NCBI RefSeq assembly: GCF_004341505.2
Contig: NZ_SLYP02000001.1
Location: forward strand, 2,814,501 to 2,878,500
DNA length: 64,000 nucleotides
DNA from: Sphingomonas sp. JUb134
GTDB lineage: Bacteria > Pseudomonadota > Alphaproteobacteria > Sphingomonadales > Sphingomonadaceae
Reading direction: 5' to 3'
The notes under the pieces are model-generated. The model did no database searches. It was not told where the DNA came from and saw only the letters and a program-made list of their open reading frames with translations. Shown here in pieces: positions 1-7,276 of the stretch (within the stretch, counting starts at the first letter, position 1; each line of letters opens with the position of its first letter). The position numbers and the translations under genes are program-made.

Positions 1-2
1 TG

Positions 3-104
3 GGCGCTGCTGGTCATGCCAAGGCGCAGCGCTATCGCTGGGATACTGCGAACCAGGCGGTGCTCGACGCCTATCTTCAGATGCTGCAACGGCGCGGGCA
101 CTGA
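3..104 (+). CDS. C-terminal end of a probable glycosyltransferase (5' end outside window)
   Basis: An open frame enters from the left edge and ends at the TGA at 102-104. The 33 visible residues, ending in QMLQRRGH, include the stretch AKAQRYRWDTANQAVLDAY. This resembles the extreme C-terminus of GT4-type glycosyltransferases, where a helix with a (Y/F)-x-W pattern precedes the last helix. Too little is present to name a donor or acceptor sugar. It runs toward the convergent DUF2218 gene, with 21 bp between the stop codons. The family call rests only on this tail and could be wrong; that it is the end of a real gene is more secure. Confidence 0.4.
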   Translation, partial: GAAGHAKAQRYRWDTANQAVLDAYLQMLQRRGH

Positions 105-125
105 TCCAGCGCCCGCGCCGCCGGA

Positions 126-455
126 TCAGGCAGCCTGCCAGTCGAAGGCCAGCGGCGCCTCGCGAAAGGCGAAGCGGTCGAGGTGCGACGCAAGGACCTG
201 CTTGAGCGCGTCCAACTGCTCCGCGGAACTCGCATCGATCCGCACGGTCAACGTCGCCTTGCCGGCTTCGAACGAAGCGCGCCCGTCTGCTGGGAAGTTC
301 GCTCCGCGCGCATTGTGCGGGAACACCACGGTGCCCCTTTCGGGGGTGAACTCCACCTGCAGATTGTGGCTCCAGTGCTTGCAGAGCTGCTGGAGATAGC
401 GGCTGCCGGATGCGGTCGGCACCTCGGCCACCGCGCTGAACGCGCCGGCGCTCAT
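126..455 (-). CDS. DUF2218 domain protein
   Basis: A 109-residue protein that is essentially a single DUF2218 domain. The diagnostic core, PTASGSRYLQQLCKHWSHNL followed by a beta-rich half, spans about residues 14-100. In many proteobacteria DUF2218 is fused to, or encoded beside, siderophore-interacting (YqjH-type) ferric reductases, so a role in iron or siderophore handling is a family-level expectation; it is not visible here. The start codon overlaps the stop of the upstream YqjI-like regulator (ATGA, 452-455), so the two genes are translationally coupled and presumably autoregulated together. No ferric reductase gene is seen in the window. Confidence 0.85.
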   Translation of the reverse strand: MSAGAFSAVAEVPTASGSRYLQQLCKHWSHNLQVEFTPERGTVVFPHNARGANFPADGRASFEAGKATLTVRIDASSAEQLDALKQVLASHLDRFAFREAPLAFDWQAA

Positions 456-1087
456 GCGAGACGCTCGATGCGCTGGGCGGCTTCGTCCAGGATGGCGGCC
501 ACTTCGTGCAGCGTCTCGGGCGGCACCTCCTCTCCGGCCAGTCGCTGACCCAGCACGGTGCGCAGGTTGCCCATCGCGCGCTTGACCGGGCCGCCGCTGG
601 TGCGTGCCGTCATCGTGCCGACCTGCGCCAAGCGTCCGAGCAGCGCCTCGACCTGCTCGCGCTGCTCGTCGAGATGCGCAACGCCTGCCTCGGTGATCGC
701 ATAAGCCTTGCGCCCGGCCGCTTCCGCCTGTTCCTCGATCAGCGCCATGTCGGCGAGAAGGGTGAGGGTCGGATACACGACGCCCGGGCTCGGGGCGTAG
801 ACGCCGCCGGTGCGCTCCTTGATCTCCCGGATCAGGTCATAGCCGTGACGCGGCTGCTGCTCGATGAGTGCGAGCAGGACCAGCCGCAGATCGCCGCCGT
901 CGAAGAGGCGACGGCGGCCGCCACGACCGCCCCGCCCCTCCGCCTCATGGTCCCAGCCGCCGAAGCCGCCGCCGAAGGGACCGCCGCCCCAGGGGCCGGC
1001 GAAGCGACGGCTATCAGGCCGCTCGCCCGAGCCGCAGCCGCCGCGACCGTCATGGTGGCGGCGGGAATGATGATGCATGCCGAACAT
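452..1087 (-). CDS. yqjI: PadR-family regulator, YqjI-like, with His/Gly-rich N-terminal extension
   Basis: A 211-residue PadR winged-helix repressor. Residues 1-60 are rich in His, Gly and Arg (MFGMHHHSRRHHDGRGG) and lead into the wHTH core (LFDGGDLRLVLLALIEQQP, then HGYDLI and SPGVVYPTL), with a helical dimerisation tail. This layout matches E. coli YqjI, a nickel-responsive PadR repressor with a metal-binding His-rich N-terminus that controls itself and the ferric reductase yqjH. The ATG at 1087 is chosen because AGGAG lies 7 bp upstream; the longer frame from 1117 lacks such a site. A perfect palindrome lies 30 bp upstream of the start. Metal specificity is inferred by homology. Confidence 0.8.
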   Translation of the reverse strand: MFGMHHHSRRHHDGRGGCGSGERPDSRRFAGPWGGGPFGGGFGGWDHEAEGRGGRGGRRRLFDGGDLRLVLLALIEQQPRHGYDLIREIKERTGGVYAPSPGVVYPTLTLLADMALIEEQAEAAGRKAYAITEAGVAHLDEQREQVEALLGRLAQVGTMTARTSGGPVKRAMGNLRTVLGQRLAGEEVPPETLHEVAAILDEAAQRIERLA

Positions 1088-1116
1088 GGAAGCTCCTGTG
1101 TAAGTTCGATAGGGCA

Positions 1117-1128
1117 AAGATATATCTT
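1117..1128. promoter_or_regulatory. Candidate operator palindrome of the YqjI-like regulator
   Basis: AAGATATATCTT is a perfect 12-bp inverted repeat and an AT-rich island in very GC-rich DNA. It lies between the divergent yqjI-like gene (start 1087) and rarA (start 1197). TATAT-rich dyads of this kind are typical PadR/YqjI operators, so autorepression is the likely use. It could also overlap the -10 region of either promoter. Confidence 0.6.
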
Positions 1129-1196
1129 AGGTTGGTTTGCGCAAGAGGTCGCCGCACAAGGCTGCGTATTTTCCCGCCGACCCCTATATCGGCGAC

Positions 1197-2525
1197 ATGG
1201 CCGACCTTTTTGCCGCCTTCGATCCGCCTGCCCCCGCCGAGGTGCCCACCACGGGTCCGCTCGCCGATCGGCTGCGTCCACGCCGCCTGGAGGAGGTGGT
1301 GGGCCAGTCGCACCTGACCGGCCCCGAAGGCGCGATCGGCCGGATGGTCGCAGCCGGCAAACTCTCGTCCATGGTACTGTGGGGGCCGCCGGGAACCGGC
1401 AAGACGACGATCGCGAGGCTCCTTGCGGACGCAGTCGGGCTGCGCTTCGCATCGATCTCGGCGGTGTTCTCCGGGGTCGCCGACTTGAAGAAGGTGTTCG
1501 CCGAGGCTCGGGATCATGGCCGGCTCGGCCGCCGCACGCTGTTGTTCGTGGACGAGATCCACCGGTTCAACCGCGCGCAGCAGGACGGCTTCCTGCCCTA
1601 TGTCGAGGACGGCACGGTGACGCTGGTCGGCGCGACCACCGAGAACCCGTCGTTCGAACTCAACGCGGCGCTCGTTTCCCGCGCGCAAGTGCTGATCCTG
1701 CGACGGCTCGACGCAGAGGCATTGGAGACGCTGCTCACCCGCGCCGAGGAGGCCGAGGGCCGCCCGCTCCCGCTCGACGCAGACGCGCGGGCGGCGTTGG
1801 TCGCCAGCGCCGATGGTGATGGCCGCTTCCTGCTCAACCAGGCGGAGACGCTCTTCTCCATCCAGCTCGACGCGCCGCTGGACCCCGCCAGCCTTTCCGC
1901 GCTGCTCCAGCGGCGGATGGCGGTCTATGACAAGGATCGCGAGGGGCACTACAACCTCATCTCCGCGCTCCATAAGTCGCTGCGCGGATCGGATCCCCAG
2001 GCGGCGCTCTACTATCTCGCGCGGATGCTGACCGCGGGCGAGGAACCGCTCTACGTGCTGCGGCGGATCACGCGCTTCGCCAGCGAGGACATTGGCCTCG
2101 CCGACCCGCAGGCGCTGGTGCAGTGCCTCGCCGCCAAGGACGCGTACGACTTCCTCGGTTCGCCCGAGGGGGAACTCGCGATCGTGCAGGCGTGCCTCTA
2201 TTGCGCGACCGCGCCCAAGTCGAACGCCGCCTACAAGGCGCAGAAGGCGGCGTGGCGATCGGCGAAGGAGACCGGCTCGCTGATGCCGCCGCACAACATC
2301 CTCAATGCCCCCACCAAGCTGATGAAGGAGATCGGCTATGGCGACGGTTATGCCTATGACCACGACAGCGACGACGGCTTCTCCGGCGCGAACTACTGGC
2401 CGGAGGAATTTCCGCCGCAGCACTTCTATGCCCCGACCGAGCGCGGCTTCGAGAAACGGCTGAGCGAGCGCATGGCGTGGTGGGACGCGCGGCGCCACGG
2501 CCGCAACCCGGACGCGGCAAGCTGA
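1197..2525 (+). CDS. rarA: Replication-associated recombination protein A (MgsA/RarA AAA+ ATPase)
   Basis: A 442-residue clamp-loader-like AAA+ ATPase of the RarA/MgsA/WRNIP1 family, which acts at stalled replication forks and single-strand/double-strand junctions together with SSB. Walker A GPPGTGKT is at residues 63-70 and Walker B LLFVDEIHRF at about 115-124. Sensor-1 is in GATTENPSFELNAALVSRAQ, and the C-terminal tetramerisation part includes DIGLADPQAL and WRSAKETGSLMPPHNILNAP. The ATG at 1197 gives the family-standard N-terminus (MADLFAAFDPP, then the RLRPRRLEEVVGQSHL box). An upstream TTG at 1137 would add 20 unconserved residues. The next gene probably starts inside its 3' end. Confidence 0.95.
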   Translation: MADLFAAFDPPAPAEVPTTGPLADRLRPRRLEEVVGQSHLTGPEGAIGRMVAAGKLSSMVLWGPPGTGKTTIARLLADAVGLRFASISAVFSGVADLKKVFAEARDHGRLGRRTLLFVDEIHRFNRAQQDGFLPYVEDGTVTLVGATTENPSFELNAALVSRAQVLILRRLDAEALETLLTRAEEAEGRPLPLDADARAALVASADGDGRFLLNQAETLFSIQLDAPLDPASLSALLQRRMAVYDKDREGHYNLISALHKSLRGSDPQAALYYLARMLTAGEEPLYVLRRITRFASEDIGLADPQALVQCLAAKDAYDFLGSPEGELAIVQACLYCATAPKSNAAYKAQKAAWRSAKETGSLMPPHNILNAPTKLMKEIGYGDGYAYDHDSDDGFSGANYWPEEFPPQHFYAPTERGFEKRLSERMAWWDARRHGRNPDAAS

Positions 2526-3385
2526 CGGTCCCCGAGCACTTCACCCGCTTCGCCGCGATCGACTGGTCCGGCGCAAAGGGACACCGTCACAAGGGGATCG
2601 CGGTCGCGCTCTGCGAGACAGGCAGCGCCGCGCCCGAACTGGTGGCGCCGCCTCGCGGCATCTGGTCCCGCACGGACGTCCTCCACTGGCTGAACGCGCA
2701 GGCGGACACGCCGTTGCTGGTCGGGTTCGACTTCAGCTTCGCGCCGCCGTGGATCGAGCGGGGCGCCTATCTGCCGGGCGAGCCGACGCCTTCGACGGCG
2801 CGCGCGTTCTGGGCCTATGTCGACGCCGACTGCCCCGACCCGGATCTGGGCGCCGCTTCGTTCCTGGAGCGGCGGCGCGGCAGCCACTTCTATCTCGGCG
2901 CACAAGACGGGGCGAAGGCGCAGTTCCTGCACTACCGTCGGTGCGAAGCGGCTTATAACGCGAGCGGGATCGGCCGGGCCTCCACCCTCTATGACGCGAT
3001 CGGTGCGGCCCAGGTCGCCAAGGCGAGCTTCGCGGGCATGCGATTGCTCCACCATCTGGGCTCTCATATCCCGATCTGGCCGTTCGACCCGCCGCCGGCG
3101 CACGGCGCACTGGTGGTCGAGATCTACACCACGGTCGCAGCGCGTGCGGCGGGCCTGCGCAAGGGGCTGAGCAAGCTGCGGGACCCCCACGCTCTCGACG
3201 CGGCGCTGGAGGCGCTCGGCAGCGGCCGGCACACGCCGCTCGACCGATATGACGACCATGCCACGGACGCGATCATGGCCGCGGCCTGGCTTAGGCGGAT
3301 CGCCCGGGCACCCGAACTGTGGCAGCCCGCGGCGCTCACCCCCACAATTCGGCGAAGCGAAGGCTGGACCTTCGGCGTTCTCTGA
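2477..3385 (+). CDS. Conserved hypothetical protein with RNase H-like N-terminus
   Basis: A protein of about 285-302 residues. Near its start is RFAAIDWSGAKGHRHKGIAVA, and LLVGFDFSF follows after about 50 residues. The pattern of hydrophobic strand, Asp, Ser-Gly, and a second strand ending in Asp recalls the RNase H/actin-like fold seen in DUF429-type proteins. No catalytic role can be assigned. The C-terminal YDDHATDAIMAAAWLRR adds another acidic cluster. The start is uncertain: the only standard codons upstream of the conserved core are GTG at 2477 and 2480, overlapping rarA by about 45 bp; a CTG at 2522, next to the rarA stop, would give a shorter product. It ends 17 bp before the tRNA gene. 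Confidence 0.75.
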   Translation: MVGRAAPRPQPGRGKLTVPEHFTRFAAIDWSGAKGHRHKGIAVALCETGSAAPELVAPPRGIWSRTDVLHWLNAQADTPLLVGFDFSFAPPWIERGAYLPGEPTPSTARAFWAYVDADCPDPDLGAASFLERRRGSHFYLGAQDGAKAQFLHYRRCEAAYNASGIGRASTLYDAIGAAQVAKASFAGMRLLHHLGSHIPIWPFDPPPAHGALVVEIYTTVAARAAGLRKGLSKLRDPHALDAALEALGSGRHTPLDRYDDHATDAIMAAAWLRRIARAPELWQPAALTPTIRRSEGWTFGVL

Positions 3386-3402
3386 CGCAAGGGGGGCGCA
3401 AC

Positions 3403-3478
3403 GCCGGTTTAGCTCAGCTGGTAGAGCAGCGGTTTTGTAAACCGAAGGTCGCGGGTTCGATTCCTGCAACCGGCACCA
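3403..3478 (+). tRNA. tRNA-Thr(TGT), prophage integration target
   Basis: A complete 76-nt cloverleaf with acceptor stem GCCGGTT/AACCGGC, D-loop TAGCTCAGCTGGTAGAGCA, anticodon stem-loop CGGTTTTGTAAACCG (anticodon TGT, 3436-3438), T-loop GGTTCGATTCC and encoded CCA (3476-3478). The 3' part from 3434 onward is supplied by the integrated phage and is repeated at the right end of the prophage, so the tRNA is regenerated by integration. Confidence 0.97.
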
Positions 3479-3480
3479 GC
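3434..3480. repeat. attL: 47-bp core direct repeat
   Basis: From TTTGTAAACC at 3434 to CGGCACCAGC at 3480, the sequence is identical to 44234-44280. It covers the anticodon loop to the CCA end of tRNA-Thr plus 2 bp. Identity stops at 3481 (TTTT against CCTC on the right), which marks the outer edge of the core. Confidence 0.95.
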
Positions 3481-3484
3481 TTTT

Positions 3485-3514
3485 CCGCGGGTTTCAGATA
3501 CTTCTGACCCGCGG
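3485..3514. other. Imperfect hairpin just inside attL
   Basis: CCGCGGG then TCAGA pairs with TCTGA then CCCGCGG: a 12-bp stem with a 2-nt bulge and a 4-nt TACT loop. There is no downstream T-run on either strand. In the circular phage it would sit between int and the wHTH gene at attP, so it could end the int transcript or be part of the recombination site. Function unproven. Confidence 0.5.
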
Positions 3515-3747
3515 AGAACGCGCAAAACGCGCACCTCGCTGCGGTTCGCAGCGTCACACGAGTCGGCACAGTCTGTTCCCCAGCCGTTCCGGCTGGCTCG
3601 CGCTCGCGCGCCTCCTTGATCGACATCCAGGGCTTTGGTCCCTGCCCGCGCCTCGGCGCGCTCCGTCCTCGCAAGCGCGCGGCTGACGACCCCGTTTCAG
3701 CCGGCGCTTTCGTGCGCCCATCGACTTCCCATTCGGGAGCCGAAACG

Positions 3748-4512
3748 ATGTCGTTTACCCGCTCGACAGAGGCCGCCCTCACGGCCCGTCAGACCCGCCA
3801 GCTCACCAAGAAGTTCACTGCCCAGCTCACCGAGCGCGAGCGCGGCGCCGATCGTGCCGTTCGCCGGCACAGCTACGACGTCGACGACAGCCGTGCGCAG
3901 GTGTTCCGTCCAATCGGCGACGGCACCAAGCGCGGGGCAATGGGCTGGATCGACTGCCTCCTGCAGGTCGCGCGTGAGTACGACGATCAGCACCGAGACG
4001 ACGGCGGCAAACGCCCACTCGGATGGACAGGCTTGGCAGTACTCGAGGTACTGCTCGGCCGACGCGGGCGCCGCCGGATCCCGATCGACTTCAAGACAGG
4101 GCGGCTCGATCCAGCGATCGACACGATCGCAGAGGCGACCGGTCTGGTCCGCGTCACCGTCGTGCGGGCCCTTGCCCGCCTCAAAGCGACGGGCTTCCTC
4201 CAATGGGTCCGGCGCTCACGGCGTACCGGAAACGACGGCCTCTTCGCTCCGCAGCGCAAGCAGACCAGCAACGCCTACTTCTTCGACCTCGGACAGCTGC
4301 CGAAGAACGTGCTGCAGCGCTTCCGCGACCTGCTGGGTCGAAAGCAGCGCGCGCAAGCTGCAGCTACCGACCGCGCGGTGGAGTCGCCGACAGAGGCGCC
4401 CGCCAACCACGCTGAACCTCAAGACAGCGGACTTCGCGCAGCAATCCGCTCCCTCTCTTGTAGCCTGAGCGCGAGTACACCTAGTTCACCCGCTATCCCG
4501 GTTCAGGGGTAA
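3748..4512 (+). CDS. Winged-helix protein, possible phage replication initiator or distal early gene
   Basis: A 254-residue protein. The ATG at 3748 is preceded by GGGAG at good spacing; the frame is open to 3616 but the upstream part looks non-coding. The central region (about 95-190) is predicted winged helix: GWIDCLLQVAREYDDQHRD, then DTIAEATGLVRVTVVRALARLK with a recognition-helix pattern, then FLQWVRRSRRTGN as the wing. Related proteins occur on sphingomonad integrative elements and resemble RepA-like initiators; I cannot assign an origin or show initiator activity. It lies immediately inside attL on the plus strand. In the circular phage it directly follows int on the same strand, so it is probably the last gene of the rightward early operon. 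Confidence 0.7.
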   Translation: MSFTRSTEAALTARQTRQLTKKFTAQLTERERGADRAVRRHSYDVDDSRAQVFRPIGDGTKRGAMGWIDCLLQVAREYDDQHRDDGGKRPLGWTGLAVLEVLLGRRGRRRIPIDFKTGRLDPAIDTIAEATGLVRVTVVRALARLKATGFLQWVRRSRRTGNDGLFAPQRKQTSNAYFFDLGQLPKNVLQRFRDLLGRKQRAQAAATDRAVESPTEAPANHAEPQDSGLRAAIRSLSCSLSASTPSSPAIPVQG

Positions 4513-4523
4513 GGATGAAAGGA

Positions 4524-4547
4524 ATGACCTCGCTAGGGCGAGGTCAT
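4524..4547. terminator. Perfect 10-bp hairpin downstream of the wHTH gene
   Basis: ATGACCTCGC-TAGG-GCGAGGTCAT is a perfect stem of 10 bp with a 4-nt loop, 12 bp after the stop of the wHTH gene. There is no good T-run after it on the plus strand; the minus strand side is moderately T-rich (TTCCTTTC). It is probably the terminator separating the wHTH gene from the convergent integrase gene. The 150 bp between it and the integrase stop shows no gene. Confidence 0.55.
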
Positions 4548-4698
4548 GCTCCAGTAAGCTGCTCCCCCAGGCCGAAATGGCCCGCCCTACCCGCCCGACC
4601 GCCAAGACCCGGCTGTCGGAGCGTGGCGGCTTGCGCCGCCCCGGGGCTCGGCGAGGGGGAGGAGCACGAGCCGTGCCACTCTCTCCCCCGGCGTCGCG

Positions 4699-5901
4699 TC
4701 AGCGGCGCCCTTCCTCCCGGGTGAGGAGATCCGCCCAGGCATCGAACAGGACGCGACGTCGCTCCAGGTGCTGGGCTCGGTTGTACGCCGCCTCGACCTT
4801 GTCCTTTGCCGCATGCGCCAGCGCGCGATCGATCGCGTCACGTTCCTCGCGGAACCGCTCGTTGAGGATGGTTGAAAAGCTGGCTCGCCACCCGTGCGGC
4901 ACGTGGCGGCCCGCGAACGACGTGCGCGCATAGAGCGCGCCGATCGCCGCCTCGCCGATCGGCCGGCCGGCGCTACGGCCGGGAAATACCAGCTCGTCCG
5001 CCCCGGGGAGGGCGCGCGCAGCGCGCAGGACCTCCACTGCGCCCGGGCTGAGCGGCACCAGGTGGTCGTTGCGCGGGTCGGTCTTCTTCGCGGCCGCCAG
5101 CTTCATGCGTGCCGCCGGCACCCGCCAGAGCGGCGCCGGCCCGTCGAGGTCCTCGAACTCGTCCCAGCGGGCGCCGCGCACCGCCGCGAGGCGAACAGCG
5201 GTCAGCGCCAGGAATCGAGACGCGAGTTTCACCGCCGGCGCCGCGTCGACCAGCTCGGCCGCGGCGAGCAGCGCGCGCACGTCGTCCAGCTCGAGCAACG
5301 CCGGCTGCTGCCCGCGCTGCCCAGGCGCCTGCATGGCGCGGCCGATCACGGCCGCGGGATCATGCTCGCACCAGCCCTCCGACTGCGCGAAGGCGAATAT
5401 CATCGAGACGCGCTGGCGCAGCCGGCGGGCGGTCTCGCGCGCGCCGCGCGCTTCGACGATGCGCAGCGCGTTCAGCACCACCGGCGGGGTGATCGCCGCG
5501 AGCGGCATGGTGCCGATCGCGGGGAACACGTCGCGCTCCAGGCTCGCCAGCACGTCGCCGGCGTGCACCGGCGTCCAGCGCGGCGCCTGGTGCGCGTGCC
5601 AGGCGCGGCCGGCCGCCTCGAACGTCGCCGGCTTCTCGGCGCCGGCCGACGTCGGCGTGCGCGGATCCTCGCCGCGGCCGAGCTGCTCGCGCGCCAGGTC
5701 GCGCCGCTCCCGCGCTTCGGCGAGCGACACCTCCGGCCAGGTGCCAAAGGTCAGCAGCTGCTCCTTGCCGCCGATTCGGAACTTCAGCCGAAACGACTTC
5801 GTGCCCGTCGGCGCGACGTGCAGAAATAGCCCCTGCCCGTCTGTCATCTTGTACGGGCGCGCGTCGGGGCGCGCGGCCTTGATGGTCGCGTTGGTCAGCA
5901 T
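4699..5901 (-). CDS. P4-type tyrosine recombinase (DUF4102/Int), second integrase of the element
   Basis: A 400-residue integrase with the P4-family arm-binding domain at the N-terminus (MLTNATIKAARPDARPYKMT, DGQGLFLHVAP), a SAM-like core-binding domain at about 95-180, and the catalytic domain at about 200-390. The catalytic set is present: Arg in LALTAVRLAAVRGARW, Lys in RMKLA, HGWR (H-x-x-R), His in LAHAAKDKVEAAYNRA, and the Tyr nucleophile in the same segment. The ATG at 5901 follows a GAGG site and gives the family-standard start. P4 integrases usually lie next to the tRNA they use, but this one reads toward tRNA-Thr from 1.2 kb away, while another integrase abuts attR. It may be a relic or determine a second site. 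Confidence 0.92.
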   Translation of the reverse strand: MLTNATIKAARPDARPYKMTDGQGLFLHVAPTGTKSFRLKFRIGGKEQLLTFGTWPEVSLAEARERRDLAREQLGRGEDPRTPTSAGAEKPATFEAAGRAWHAHQAPRWTPVHAGDVLASLERDVFPAIGTMPLAAITPPVVLNALRIVEARGARETARRLRQRVSMIFAFAQSEGWCEHDPAAVIGRAMQAPGQRGQQPALLELDDVRALLAAAELVDAAPAVKLASRFLALTAVRLAAVRGARWDEFEDLDGPAPLWRVPAARMKLAAAKKTDPRNDHLVPLSPGAVEVLRAARALPGADELVFPGRSAGRPIGEAAIGALYARTSFAGRHVPHGWRASFSTILNERFREERDAIDRALAHAAKDKVEAAYNRAQHLERRRVLFDAWADLLTREEGRR

Positions 5902-5923
5902 TCGAACCTCGGTTATGCTAGTG

Positions 5924-5941
5924 CCGAGCACAGGTGCTCGG
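5924..5941. promoter_or_regulatory. 18-bp palindrome between integrase and a small divergent gene
   Basis: CCGAGCAC-AG-GTGCTCGG is a perfect dyad with 8-bp arms. It is centred in the 53-bp gap between the P4-type integrase (start 5901, minus) and the small plus-strand gene at 5955. Its position suits an operator controlling both. No binding protein can be named. Confidence 0.5.
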
Positions 5942-5954
5942 ACGGGGGGAGCTA

Positions 5955-6185
5955 ATGGTGGGTACGGATATCGACGCGCACTTGGTGGGCTATGCGCAGG
6001 GGCTGCTGCAGGATGGCGTACGCGTCTGGGTTGCCCGACTGGGCATCAAGGAGAACTTGCGAATCCACGGCATCCACATCGCTGATGACACAAAGGCCGT
6101 TTTCTTGGAGCTGGACGGCGGCCATCGCATGATGATGGCGCCCGGTCAGCTGGGGTCTATTTTCGCAGATGCACCCGGCCGCTAG
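5955..6185 (+). CDS. Small hypothetical protein
   Basis: A 76-residue protein starting at an ATG preceded by GGGGGGAG at ideal spacing. It is balanced in composition, with alternating hydrophobic strands (VWVARLGIKENLRIHGIHI, KAVFLELDGG) suggesting a small beta-rich fold. There is no signal peptide or membrane segment. It diverges from the P4-type integrase across a palindrome and is followed by a 150-bp gap before the convergent methylase gene. No family is recognised. The strong ribosome site and the non-repetitive protein argue that it is real. Confidence 0.5.
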   Translation: MVGTDIDAHLVGYAQGLLQDGVRVWVARLGIKENLRIHGIHIADDTKAVFLELDGGHRMMMAPGQLGSIFADAPGR

Positions 6186-6301
6186 CACACGCACGGCAGC
6201 CCGCTTTCTGCTCGAAAGCACGAACTCGTCGTATCTGCGGCGGACAATCCCTCCGCCGCGGCGATCGGCAGGCGGCGGTTTTCCGCGGCCTTCAGGCGGT
6301 C

Positions 6302-6324
6302 GGCCGGGGTGCGATACCCCGGCC
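6302..6324 (-). terminator. GC-rich hairpin after the methylase gene
   Basis: GGCCGGGGT-GCGAT-ACCCCGGCC is a perfect 9-bp stem with a 5-nt loop, beginning 11 bp beyond the stop codon of the minus-strand methylase. There is no T-run, so it may be a weak or Rho-assisted terminator. Confidence 0.5.
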
Positions 6325-6335
6325 AATACCCCCGA

Positions 6336-7133
6336 TCAGAAGTTGCGAACGATCAGCTCGGTGACCTTCTTGGCGCCGGCGCGGCTGGCGGTGCCGATCG
6401 TCCAGGTCGTGTCGACGTCCTCGACGTTGAAGCGGGCGAACACGTCGCGGCTGCCCTCGGTGGCGTTGATCGACAGGATGAACTTGCCGGCGATGCCGGC
6501 GAGCTGGTCGGCCAGCTGGGCGAAGTCGTCGCGACCGAAGGCGTCGGCGCCATAGTCGCCCTCGCTGCCCCAATAGGGCGGATCGAGGTAGAACAGCGTG
6601 TTGGCGCCGTCATAGCGCCGGATCAGATCTGCATAGGGCAGCTGCTCGACCACGACGCGCTCGAGGCGGGCGTGCAGCACCGCCAAGTCCGCGCGGACGC
6701 GGCCGGCGTCAAACCGGGTGCCGGCATCGCGCGAAACACCGAACCCGCGGCCGACCACCTTCCCACCGAATGCCAGGCGCTGCAGGTAGAGGAAGCGCGC
6801 TGCGCGCTCGATGTCGGTCAGCGTGGTGGGGTCGACGCGCTTCAGCCGCTCGAACTCCTCGCGGCACGCCGGCATCCACTGCAGCTCGTCGACGAGCGGC
6901 TGGTAGTGGCGCTTCGCGATGCGGAACAGGTTGGCGACGTCGCTCGACAGGTCGTTGATCACCTCGGCAGTCGGCCGGCTCGATCGGCGCAGGAAGATCC
7001 CGCCCATGCCGACGAAAGGCTCCGCATAGGTGCGGTGCGGCGTCGCATCGATGATGGCGCACAGGCGCTTCGCCAGGTTGCGCTTGCCGCCGATGTAGGG
7101 CGCAGGGGTACGGATCGCGGTGGTCGCGCTCAT
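6336..7133 (-). CDS. dam: Phage DNA adenine methylase (D12 class, Dam-like)
   Basis: A 265-residue N6-adenine methyltransferase of the alpha (D12/Dam) group, transferring methyl from SAM to adenine, most often in GATC. Motif X is TPAPYIGGKRNLAKRL at residues 9-24, motif I (SAM binding) AEPFVGMGGIFLRR at about 38-51, and motif IV DPPYWGSEGDYGAD at about 188-201. Full length for the family. Phage-encoded Dam proteins usually protect phage DNA from host restriction or adjust packaging; which applies is not visible. It follows the lysis cassette on the same strand, separated by a 378-bp structured gap. The actual target sequence is not shown by the protein alone. Confidence 0.92.
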   Translation of the reverse strand: MSATTAIRTPAPYIGGKRNLAKRLCAIIDATPHRTYAEPFVGMGGIFLRRSSRPTAEVINDLSSDVANLFRIAKRHYQPLVDELQWMPACREEFERLKRVDPTTLTDIERAARFLYLQRLAFGGKVVGRGFGVSRDAGTRFDAGRVRADLAVLHARLERVVVEQLPYADLIRRYDGANTLFYLDPPYWGSEGDYGADAFGRDDFAQLADQLAGIAGKFILSINATEGSRDVFARFNVEDVDTTWTIGTASRAGAKKVTELIVRNF

Positions 7134-7239
7134 GCAGTCGGTTGTCCTTCAGGGAAGAAGCACGTCGGCTACGCGCGCTGAGTGGCCGCCGGCCGAGAAT
7201 GGCCGTCGGTGCCCGCGCCGATCGGCGCGAGAGGGGGCG

Positions 7240-7261
7240 AGTTTGCGAAATTGCGCAAACT
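7240..7261. promoter_or_regulatory. 22-bp palindrome upstream of the methylase gene
   Basis: AGTTTGCG-AAATTG-CGCAAACT has perfect 8-bp arms and a 6-bp spacer. It lies about 107 bp upstream of the methylase start codon and just below the structured element at 7277-7409. It is an operator candidate, or part of the same structured transcript. Confidence 0.45.
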
Positions 7262-7276
7262 GGCGATCTGGAATGT

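Noticed and set aside
1137..1196. N-terminal extension of rarA from a TTG codon
   Set aside because: The extra 20 residues are not conserved in RarA and would overlap the regulatory palindrome region; the ATG at 1197 gives the standard start.
3485..3514. Hairpin inside attL as an intrinsic terminator of tRNA-Thr
   Set aside because: No T-run follows on either strand and the hairpin belongs to phage DNA, not to the original tRNA locus.
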